From the NCBI GenBank assembly GCA_013398275.1, contig VZSE01014922.1, forward strand, positions 5,644,253 through 5,708,252: a DNA stretch of 64,000 nucleotides, given 5' to 3'. Below, piece by piece: positions 15,201 through 27,200 of this stretch (positions within the stretch are counted from its first letter, which is position 1; every line of letters begins with the position of its first letter). A program made the translations under genes and the position numbers. The stretch comes from Promerops cafer (Eukaryota; Chordata; Aves; Passeriformes; Nectariniidae). Under the pieces are notes generated by a model, which saw nothing but the letters and a program-made list of their open reading frames with translations, searched no databases and had not been told where the DNA came from.

Positions 15201-18200
15201 TTACCTAACTTGCAAAGTTTTAATCTCAGCTTCACCTGAGTCATCCCAGCCTGCTGAGTTATCCCAAGAAGAACCATTTTCAGCTGATGACATCTACGCT
15301 GAGGTGGAGCAGGGTAAATGGACAGTGGTAGAGCCAGACCCATCCCTCACAGCACTTCCTGACACTGAACCAGAGCACTCTGAGCCAGGGAAAGAGAAGA
15401 AACAGAAGGTGGGTACAGCTGATGCTACCAGCTAACTTCCTCCTGCAGTCTTGCAGACTTCAGCCCTTCCTTATAAAGTGGTAATCTGTTGACCCCAGGT
15501 TTAGAGATTTTGGGTAGTGATGTTGACACCCCCACTAGCATGCTGGCCCTCAAGAGAACTAGTTAACAATGCAGCTTTGACCCCACAGAATTTCATTACT
15601 TCCACTAACAGATTCTTAAAATACTTGCAGACTCAAGTGGGAGAAGCCAATTTGTATCTGAATGTTTGCATCCTTTGAAACATCACTATTTATTATCTAT
15701 GCAGATTTGCCTATTGTAAGGGTTGCTCCTGTGGCAATGTCTCCAATGTTTAAAGTCATGACATAGTCAGTAGAAAATACAGAGATATCTTTAATAATAT
15801 GATGATCACAATGAAGTGTCTTGGAATAAAAGACAGAGACAGGAATTCATATTGCATTTTATTTAACTCTTGGAGGCTGAAATTTTCTGTGTATACAGCT
15901 GTTCATGCTTAAAGTCATGAGTCAGGTGATTAGTTTTAATCAGTTCTAGTGCTTTTGCCATCATTTGGTAGGATATGAAAAAATCCATCCGACGGTCAAC
16001 AAAGAGGAGAAGAAGAACCATTGCAGATGAATCAGCTGAAAATGTTATTGATTGGTGGTCAAAATACTATGCTTCTGTGTTCAAAATGCAAAAGGTAAGT
16101 CATCCAGCATGCCCAAAACTCTCACACATGAGCAATATTGTAAAAGTAGATTTACTGCTGATTGATTCCTTTTCGGTATTACGTTCATAATGAGGAGTTT
16201 GTCCATCATGTTTTTCTTTTGAAAGGCAAAAGGAATTTTTTCCACTGAAGGAAAACCTGAGGACAGTAAGTAAATTATTTGCATTTTTCTATTATTTTGC
16301 ACAAATACTTTCTCTAGTATTGCTTCTGTACGATTTTACTGGCAACAGTTAATGTCTGGGAACAGAGTACTGCTGGTGTGCTGGGCTCTTTCCTCCACAG
16401 CTGATCAGATGATGGGTAGGTTAAAACTTCACAGCCAGTGTTGGGTTAACATGAATTTCCTGTCTTTCAAATATCATGCACAAAGATCAAAGTCAAAGTC
16501 CTAAAGGATACAAGACAGCGATTATCCATGTCTTAGGCTGCATTTGTAACAGGTTCCAGAAAAGTAACTCCTCTCAGTTTTGAATCCAGTTCAGGATCAG
16601 TGATGCAGGAACAGCTTCTGCTAGGAGACTTGTAGTCATGTGTGTTATTTCCATAGCTGGAAAGCTTTATCTAGCTCAGGTTCTAGGAATTTTCTTTTTC
16701 ACAAGAACCTAAAAGAATTGGCCAGAAACAGGCTCTGTGTGTGTGTGTATGTATGTCTTCATACATATATATTCCATGGCTCAACAGGTCCTGCCACAAT
16801 CAAACTAAACTCTGGAAAATTTTATTTTTGGACAAATATGACTGCTTGAGAAGGCTGGGAAAATAAAGAAATATTTACTGTTTACATAGTGCTGCTAGTC
16901 AGAATGAAATTAATCACCTTTTCCTGCCAGAGCTGACTGCACTCCCCCGGTGACTGAGGTGATTTAAAGGTTTAAAGGGGGTGTTGATGTTTCTCTGAAT
17001 GGAAGATGTGACCTAAATATCACAAGACATCATCTTGGGAATAGCGGATAATGGTGCTTCAGTGATCATCAGGGCTGCTGAGAGATGAGGTGGAGATCAG
17101 TTTCTGAGTGAAGATCACTTGTCCAAATGGAGGAAATATTTACATAGAAAATGTTCTACAAAAATGTGATGTTCATCTACAGTTGAGACATCCACCCACA
17201 GGCTATTCAGGCAGTTGTGGCATATTGGTTCTGACTGATGATTTCAGACCTTGTAAATTCTCTTCTGATCATTTTTGTTACAAATTTTCACCTGTGATGA
17301 TAAGCATTATCAGGACATCTCTGTCATGAAATATGTACTCTAAATATTTAGTGCTGTTATAACAAACAGGAACTACTCAAAAAATGAAAGTAAAGTGAAC
17401 TCAAAATCCAGATTTCAGCCAAAGAACTGAACCATTTCAGCGTAACTTTTGAGGGCTCACCCTCTTTTTGTTGGGAAATCCCCTCTCAGTGTTTGGAATC
17501 TGACTTTAGTCTGGTGTACCTCCTTCCATTTCTCACACTTCTAGGCTTTCATCAGGTGAGATACACCCTATTTTGTGAGATCTTTAAGCAGAGAAGGACT
17601 TGGGTCATCCTGATATCTGAAGCAGCTATCAGCCTGAACAATAGCTTTCAGTTTTAAATAAACCTTAAATTTTATCTGTTAAGATCTGTTTATTTGCATT
17701 GGGAAGGAGTCAGAGAGGGAGGAAAAGGGTGGCCTGGGAGGTGGCCATCAGGGAGGGGGTCATACAGGACACCATCACACTTGGTCCAACAAGCTCATTA
17801 TGAAGACTGGTAGCCACAGAGAGCATAAATTGCCACCTCTCTGCCTGGGAGGACCAATGGTAAAAGAGAGGACCCCTATGTCGGGCAATAGAGGAATAAA
17901 TAGAGAAAGAGCAAGGGGGACTCTTTAAAAAATGTATTTTGCATCCTTGTTTGAAGCATTTTATGTGCTTTGCTTACTAAACATACACGATGTCATTAAA
18001 TTTCTGCAGATAAGCAGACTTCTGACCACATAGCATTGATCATAGAGGATGAGCCAGACAAAAAGAAGAAGGATAAGACATTGAAAAGGATACAGAAGGA
18101 AACTCCAAACCTAGCAACACTGCAGGTAAGAGAAAAGCAAGGCTGAGGTAAGTCTGTTGTTATTCTCTGCCTCTCCAAAGTTTGACATCAGCAGCTGAGT

Positions 18201-21200
18201 TTGGCAAATCCTCCTTACATATATTTCAGACACTTTAAAATGAATAAAGCACACTAAATTATAGTGATAATGCCCTTCAGCACATGGCACACGGAGGAGA
18301 CCATGTCTCATAGGGTAGATGTAGCCAACTTGGTCTTAGATATAGAATTTATTGGTGCAGACAAGCCCAGAGAGACTTCAGTGAAATTCACTTTTGTTGT
18401 TTGTAAAATGCTGTAGTTGGAAATTCCAAATTTCATGTTAGAAATATTGCAGCCTATTAAGAATGTCTTAAAAAAGGTGGAAAGCATTACTGTGATGACT
18501 AGTGCATCCTCCCTGATGGGAAATAATACTCAGTTCACATTAGATTTGGTTGGGTAATGATAGAAGCAATTCAAAGAAAACTATATGGGTTGTGCAAAAT
18601 GTCTGGAGAGATGAGAGGTTTGAAAATATTAGGACAGTTTGGATTAGATTGTAGCTGAATAAATTGGAATTTGAAACTGCTGTTTCCATTTTTTAAGAGA
18701 TGGCAGTAGTATAGCCCCTTCTATTTCATGCTTGATAAATTACTGAGGGAGAGTATTGAAAAAACATGTTCTTTGAAAAATTATTTGGTCTTTTGAGCTA
18801 TCCTAAAGCTCTGTCCCCACAGCACTTTATTATTGTCTGCTTTGCTCTCAAGTTTTGACACATAAACACAATAGAATGGGTCAGTTCAACAAAGGCACAA
18901 TGCAGCAAGCAAAGAGCAGCACATCCACAATTTTTCACTCACACCAGTACTCACAAATGTTCATTTTAGCTCCTCCAGATTCACTTCCACCTACTGCATT
19001 TATGTGTTATCTCAGTAGCTGAGGAAAGACTTTGGTTGAGGACAAAACTGGTCCTGTTTTAAATGGGGACTTAACTTTTTTCCTCAAGGACTTTTGCAAA
19101 ACCTTGCTTTTTATTGAAGTCTGCATTTTGAGTCAAAATGAATTTCTATTCATTCTCTAATAAAAAAGTTGCTATAAATATATTCACTGCACCACAAAAT
19201 ATAAGCATTCTTCTATTTTCAAAGATTTATGAAGGAGACTTGGAGAGTGAATTTAATAACTTTGAGGACTGGGTGAAAACTTTCCAGCTCTTAAGAGGAA
19301 AATCTAATGAAGTTCATGGTGATGCTGAGGACAGAATAATAGGAAAATTTAAGGTAAGCTTTAATATTGATTAAATGGGTAATAATTTAGAGACGTTAGG
19401 TTTTAATACATATTTCAGGTATGCCAGGGATGAAAGAAATAGACACTGATAGTCTGTTGTAAATAGAATTAGTTTTATAATATCTAGAGTCAAGTTTTTT
19501 CCTTTCCCTTTCCCAAAAAGCATCATCCAGCAGCAGGTGTTCACTTCTGTTTTGAAATAAGGAATTAAAAGGAGTTTGAAATTACAGAAGGGGAAGAAGA
19601 GATATTATGAAGTCCAGATTTCACTAATGCAACTTGGTTTCTACACTATCAGTTACAGAACCTTATATGTCATTTTGTATGATTTAAGTATAGGCCCTCA
19701 CAGCTACAGCCTCATCCAGGGCTCCATCAGGCAATCTGAAAAGTTCAAAGCCTCAGTAATGTTATTAGGATTTGTTTGTAGTTTAGAGGAACTGATTAAA
19801 CTAACTGATATCTCAATTAGCTTGCAATGCAGATTTCTGTACAAATGACTTGTAGTTGCTTTCAGGCAGTATGAGCTACTCAGCAACGAGTTGATATTAA
19901 TTTATATGAGCTGCAAAAATACAGTTGGATTCCTGTCACACTGTTATGAAACTTACTCAATGGAATTATTAACTTGACAATATACAGTTAAGGTCAAAGC
20001 ATTATTTTTAAAATGTTAATGATAAAAAAACTGGATTTAGAACGCCTACAGGTATTAGTTTAAAATAGTCTATAGGCATAGAGGTACTCCTTGTAAATAT
20101 CTATTCTGATAGTACCATATTATAGAGAAAGGACATTTTAAAAGGTGGTGTTTAGTGCAATGCAGTTTGGGTTCCGTGAGGGCTACCACAAAAAAAGTTG
20201 CATGAATGATGGTTTTTTTCATTCAAAGGGTTGTTTTTTTATTGTACTTGATCTGTTTTCAAGGGAGGTAAAAGTCAATGTATTTCCAGGGCTCCTTCTG
20301 CATATACCCAAGTCCTGAGGATGGCAGCTTGCTGGATGGAGGGCAGCCCCGCATCCTGCAAGGGATACCCCCAAACCACTCTGTCAAAGTGCTCATCAGG
20401 GTTTATATTGTGGCAGTAAGTAGACAGATGCTCTTTTAGCCTTGAAATAATTTGGATTTTTCTTTTCAACTCAGTTTACTTTAAGTGTCTTTGCAGTGAA
20501 TCTTCTGAAAATCCTTATCCATGGGGTTTGGGTTTTTTTCTGGTCATATTTCAAACAATATTTCATACTGTAGAAATGTGTGTTCAGAATAGAAAATGTT
20601 ACATATATTCCTCACAATAAATCTGGAGATTTCTGCAAGACTGGAGAATCACTTTACTTGTTCAAACTAAAAGCTCTAGATACATAACTAACATAGTATA
20701 GACAATCTGTTCCAGCAACAATATGTAAATGCAGCCAGTTTTAATGAGTAGAGTTGTTCAAAATGACACACATTTAAACAAAACCTCAGTAAGGGAGAAA
20801 TGGTAGTGTATTTTTGGGGGGCTGTGAATAGCATACTGTGAAAATTCTACATTTGAATAAACTTTGGTGTGGATAAAGGTAGAAATACAGAGCACAAGAT
20901 AAGAGAGAATGGTGAGAGAGGTAAAATGGGTAGAAGAAACTGGTATTTCAGAGAAACAAGAGAGTTGCAGGTAATCTAAGACAGAAAGATGGCATGCAGA
21001 GAGACTGTGGCAACAAAATATGAAGAGATAGTTTTACTTTCTGAATGAATATAAAGACTTCGAGGTCTTTTCCAACCTTAACAATTCTGTGATTCTATAG
21101 TTGGTTTGCACTGTTCAAGGATCTGGATCAATATTTGTGGGTAAATCTTTCCTGAATCCTACCTGCACTTGTTCACCCAGCTTCTTCCTTAGCATTGCCT

Positions 21201-24200
21201 CTCCTGCTCAGCTTTTTCTGTCTTAGTGATGGGACAACACTTCCAGCTTTGAAAACTCTCTTCTCCTCCAGATCATCTTTTTGTAACAGCCTACAAAACT
21301 GCAGGCCAAATTTTACATTACATGAGGCAGGCAAAGCCCCTGAACTTCCAGAACACCCAGGACTGGGCAGGAAAACCATAGTCCTGTGTAGGCACCCTGC
21401 TGTATTTAAGCAAATTTCCTGAGGACACAATTTTTCTTCTTAACAGGCGTTTAACCTCAGCCCAGCTGATCCAGATGGCAAGTCAGATCCCTACATTGTG
21501 CTGAGGCTGGGCAACACAGAAATTAAAGACAGGGAAAACTACATCCCCAAGCAGCTAAACCCTGTATTTGGAAGGTCAGTGATGATTTATTTTTGTATTC
21601 AGTGTAATTTGTGCTTTGTCTCTTGCTACCACTGTTGCTGTTATTAAGTGTTTGCTATATGCTGATTTCTGCCTGTTTGGATGTTTTGTAATTCTGATGG
21701 TTAAAATGTTGGGAATTAGTGTCACACTGTATGATAATAAAATATTTCGTTTTCACACCCATCAAAATATACCAAGTAATGCAATCTGTAAGAGGTTTTG
21801 CAAAATGATGTGTGAGAGGAAATGAGGCAACACATGATAATTGTCTGTGAAAATTAATACAATCATTAAGTTTAAAGCAAAATAAATATCAGAACAGTGA
21901 GCTGTAATTTCACGATCTTTGTTGCTGTTTCAGGTTGAATAGAGTGCTAAATAAATCTCATAATTCTAGGACATATGAGTTTTTTGAACTCAGACAGCCT
22001 TCTGAATGGGGGAGCCAGGGGCAAGCTGTCAGTAAATATCCAGTTTGTATTATCAATGCTTTATAGTTATTTATATTTTTTATGCTAATAGTTGTGATTT
22101 TTCTTCCAGTAAATTTTCCTATTTTAAGAAGGTTGAAAATATTTTGAATTGGGGTGGAAGAATATTAAGACAGAAAAACAATACTATCTTGGACTGAAAG
22201 ACCCCTAGAATGGGGGGAAAAATAGAAAACTCATCCTTCAGGAAACAAAGCTCAGTTTTTTCTGTGCTTTGGAGAAATCTGGAGCCAGTATTGTCATGAT
22301 CAGGATGTCCTGTCTTACACTAATTTGTCAAATCCCTTTTACAATCACGCTTATATTTTAAACTTCCCATAACATCCCAACTATACTGATTCCTGAAAAA
22401 TGCACCAAGTAAAAAGGGAGTTCTTATCTTTGTTTTTTTTGAGATTAAAATAAAACTTTTGCCTGATCATTTTGTCGTGTGCCCCCAGATTCATATATTC
22501 AGTATTTAACCTGCAGTTTTTGCAAGAAACAGAAAATACTTCTATATCCCTTTTGAGGGTTCTGAAAATGTGTGAGAACCCTTACATACAGCTGTATTAG
22601 CATTACTGGATTCAGGATTGTAGGAGCAATCTTAGGACTGTACTCAGGGTGCTAGGGAAGCTGGAGAAAGAATATACTCTTGCACTGTGTGTTTCCAGCA
22701 TGTTCAAATATTTAATTGAAGCAAAAAGTGCTACCAAAAAAGCCCACTGCATATTAGAAGACACACCACTCACACACTGTTTGCATGGCATTAATTAGCC
22801 TAGTCTTTTAGGCTTCAAAATTGATTTGACTTCATGTAGGTCTCAATTTTTCCTGTAGATCATTTGAAATCCAAGCTACATTCCCCAAGGATTCATTGCT
22901 CACAGTCTTGATCTATGACCATGACTTCATTGGGACAGATGATCTTATTGGAGAGACTAAAATTGATTTGGAAAATCGTTTCTACAGCAGACATCGAGCT
23001 ACCTGTGGGTTACAGAGTCAATATGAAATGTAAGTACTTCTTCAGGCAGCAACAGAGCTAACAGTGAGTTACTTGGCTTGAAGGAGAAATTTCAGATGTG
23101 TTCCAGATATTATGCTTCATCCAGCACAAAAGTGTCACAGGGAGTATTTTAATTAAAACTCACCAAAGAGCTTAGTGGTGGCTTTGGGTAGCTGCCAGCC
23201 TCAGTGGGAAGTAGATATTTTTAAATTAACAGCACTGTTGGTTCAAGAAATATTTTAGATAGTAAACAGCTGATGTTTATGACATACCTGCTTGATAAAC
23301 GGCCTTTGGACAGGCATAAAGGGCAAATGGGAAAAATGTCTCAGAGGAATTATGGCAGGGCTCTACTTTGCTCTCTGCTGTTCAGCTGCAGCTGGAGTGA
23401 TTGCAGCAAGGCTGGTGGGAGTGGGGTGGCACTGAGAGGGAGCAGGAGCAGAGGCTGCTGACATGAGCTCTGTAATGGGGTGAGTCATGGGGCACTGAGG
23501 CTGAGCTCCTGGTCCCCGCCAGACAGCTGCACTCTCGAGGACCTTGAGCATAAAAATTAATTAATGCGGAGAAAGTCAATCTAAAATAACTTCTGGGGTG
23601 GGGCTGTGTGTGTTTGGGGCTCTTCTATGATTGTTTCTCATTTTTTTTCTACAAACCAAGGGTGGACAATGTCAAAAAGCAATCCAGGAACACAGACCAA
23701 ACCCCAAAGCTTCCCTTGCCAGCTCAATCTCCAGTGTGAGATATTTCTTCATGTGCTTATTACAGGTCCCAGATAACCTGAGCTTGTCCTTTGCATCTTG
23801 GAGCTGCAGAATAATTCTTCTTGAATGGAGGCAGCACATGTAAACTTGAATCTTTTAGGTACAGCAGGGAACAAGCTCTGTTCCTTTTCCTCATGGGAAG
23901 CATGACCATTCAATTACTTTATCTAAGCTGTAGGCAAGGTTGCCTCAGCTTCTCCTGTGTTTTAAGAGAAAGGAGTGGTTGATCTCCAAGGATCTGAGCA
24001 GAAAGAGGCAGTGTCTCAAGTAAGAAGCAGTGCTGGACAAAGGGAAAGTTTGACTGAGCTGGTATCAGGGCCACTGACCACAAAGCGAGTCTCTGCATTT
24101 GAATTCCTGACCTGTCAGTGCACTATTCTGAAGGAAAACCTCACCCATTTTGCTCCACTCTGTTCCCTCCTTGCAGAGAAGGGTACAATGCATGGCGAGA

Positions 24201-27200
24201 TGCAACCAAGCCAAGCGAGATCCTCACTAAGCTGTGCAAGGACTATGGAATAAGAGGACCCTTCATGCGGCCAGGAGAGATACAAGTAGGAACAAAAGTC
24301 TTCAAGGGACAGACAGTCTTCACAGAGGATGAGAATGGTAATGAAGTAGTTCAGCATCCTTCCTTTGCATTGTAGCAGTACCAGGAGCCTGCCAAGATGT
24401 AGCTGGAGCCGTGTTGTGCCGTGAACTCTCAAGTCAGATTACTGGAGCCTGTGTCTGCTCTTAAACATTCATGTAACTCTGCCAATGAAGGCTGTGTCTG
24501 TATTAGCTTCTGCTGTAGCTTAATTGCAAAGAATCTGTAGAGTGAAACAGTTGCTGCAGATGACTTGACATCCCCATGGCAGCTGTTGGGGAATAGCTTG
24601 GACTAGCTCCTACCTGATCCCAAGGATGGGATGTCCAGGACTGGTTGGAGTGTGGGGGACCCTCTTGGAACACATCTTCTGGCTTAGTGTTGGTCTGTGC
24701 ATGCTCTGAAATCCTTCCCCACAGAATATCAAAGCATGCGAAGTCAGGAAGAGTCTTTCAAAAATGTATTCTCTGTCTAAATTAAAACGCTGGAATAGAC
24801 AGACCTAAGAAATGAGAAGTAGAGGGAAGGGAAATACTGTTTTGAACGGAGTTACTCAAGGTCAGACAAATCTCTGACCATAGTTATATTCCAGGCCACT
24901 TACAAGCCAGTCCTACCTTATCTACTTGTCTTTCCCCTCTGGTGGTTTTTTCCTCCTCTTGGTTACTGCCACTCTGATTCCCCTTCTGAAGCATTGACAT
25001 AGCACTCTGTAAATTCAGGTATCTGTGGGGTCCATGAATCCAGATGGCAGGATAGAACTTACTGCCAGATTTCCCAGGTCAAAAAGAGGTCAAAGCAATG
25101 GAGACCTTGAGTGTCCATATCACATTGGGGTGGAGTGGGACAGAGTCATCAGTGAAAGGTGCCCCTGCCCATGGCATGGGGGATGAACAAGATTGTCTTT
25201 GAACACTCCTTCGAACCCAAACCATTCTAGGATTCAGTTTTGTACTTAGAATAAGGAAAAGAGATGTGAGAATGGAGCCTTTCAAGGGGAGTGAAAGGAG
25301 CTGGTCTCACAGACAGCAGTGGACACTAGCAGTGTAAGAAAACCTCCACTCCCTTATCAGTGTTGGTTTGTCTTTGACCACATTCTTCTTGGCAAGTACA
25401 AAATATAGCTCACACCTTGAGTGGAAGGCTGCCAAGGAAGCACTGTTGCAACAGGATGTCTCAGTCAAAATTCTGGTTCACTAAAATGAGCTTCAGACAA
25501 ACCAGTGTCAGATAAGATGATGGAAATCAGAAGCAAGGAAATATAGAACCAGATGGCAAAGACCAAAGAACTTACGTGCACAAGTTTTTCAATATTGTAC
25601 AGAAATAGTTTATCACATGCAGTCTACATAATTTCTACCCAGATTACTGTTCTGACAAGTACATCTGGGTCCTTATTTTCTGATGGATTTCTATGGTGGC
25701 CATCATTTGGATCTGTAAAACTAACAAAGGACACAGATTTGAGCTCTAGAGGAATACTGAAAAGGGAAAGCAGTCCCATTTCCACTGTACAGGTGGAGAA
25801 AATTATAATTATCCATCCAGCTTTAACTTGCAGGAGAAGGAAAAATTTAACTTGGCTCTATGAACAAAGAAGTTTGGGATGGGATGGGATGGGATGGGAT
25901 GGGATGGGATGGGATGGGATGGGATNGTCTAGGACTACCTGTAGCCAATGGGAAGAAATATGCATCTTCAGAGGTAAAAAAAATCTTTAGAAAGGTGTCT
26001 TTGAGAGGATACAGGATATTGTGGGATAATCTGTGTCATTGTTACTGAGGCTGCCTGACTGAATAGCAGCTAGAGATCTTGCTTTTAGCTGGCTAAAATT
26101 AGATGTTGGTGCACAAGAGGAACCAAAATTCATAACCACAAGTTCATCCTTCCTCACTCCCTGAGCTGTTAGGGAGAGTTTAATACCTACTGTTCAAATT
26201 CCAAATGAGTCTTTTGCCAACAATCAGTAATTCAGACATAGCAATATGTGTAGGAAAAGTGATAACAATTTGTTGACACAAATAAATCTTAACATTCTTC
26301 TCACTTAGGGACTTCTAATCTAGAAGATATCACTTGTCAAAAGTCTGGGCTCCTTTTGTGTGGAGCCCACACAAAAAGGGAGGAAGGAGAAGCTCAAGAG
26401 CTCAAAGGGCTTTCTCTGCTTTCTAACATCCATGCTACCTTCAGTATTAGCACTGGTCCTTCCTTGAGGTGCTATTCTCTGGGATTCTCTGGGTATCCCT
26501 TCCAGTAGCCAAGGTGAGAGGGTCAGGAGGTGAAATGTTCTTGCCCATGGACTTCAACTCTCTTCCTCTGAGGTGTGATTCAATTCTCTAAGTCTGTCTT
26601 TGCTGTTGCCATCACTAAGATAGAGAAGGCAGTTAACTCTTACTGCCTATTTACTCTCAGCTTTGTCAAATCCAAGTCTCCTTGTCTTTCACAGGCAAAA
26701 TTTGCAATTTTCTGTCAAAATAATAGTTGACATGTTTCTTCCATCTTCCTTTTGAAAAGTGCTGCTGTAGTAGCTGAATGATTTGCTGTATTTTACAGGA
26801 AAACTGCTGCCTGAGTGCTAATCTTCTAATTAACCCAGTGGGTCCCCTTATTTATGCAAATTAGAAGCATTTCAAGGCCCTTCTTTAATTAGCTGGAATA
26901 CATAAAACTTTCCTCTTAACTCAAGCAAATTTTTAATGAGTACCTCTAATAACTAATGAAACATATTACCAAGGAGTTCAATATTATAATTCAGCTCTCA
27001 TTGTTCTTTTTATTTTATTCTTTCCTATAGAGGAGCCAGTTGAATCATATGAACATCTCTCCTTGAAAGTTTTACGTGCTTGGGAAGAAATCCCTGGAGC
27101 TGGCTACAAACTGGTCCCAGAGCACATTGAGACTCGGCCTCTCTATCATAAGGATAAGCCAGGCATGGAACAGGTAGAGCAGCTCTGGGTGGTGGTCATG

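Noticed and set aside
24118..24375. Frame continuing exon 21 into the intron and ending at a stop
   Set aside because: The GTAATG donor at 24338 and the exact phase match to 27031 restore the conserved ferlin sequence. The extension has no similarity to ferlins.
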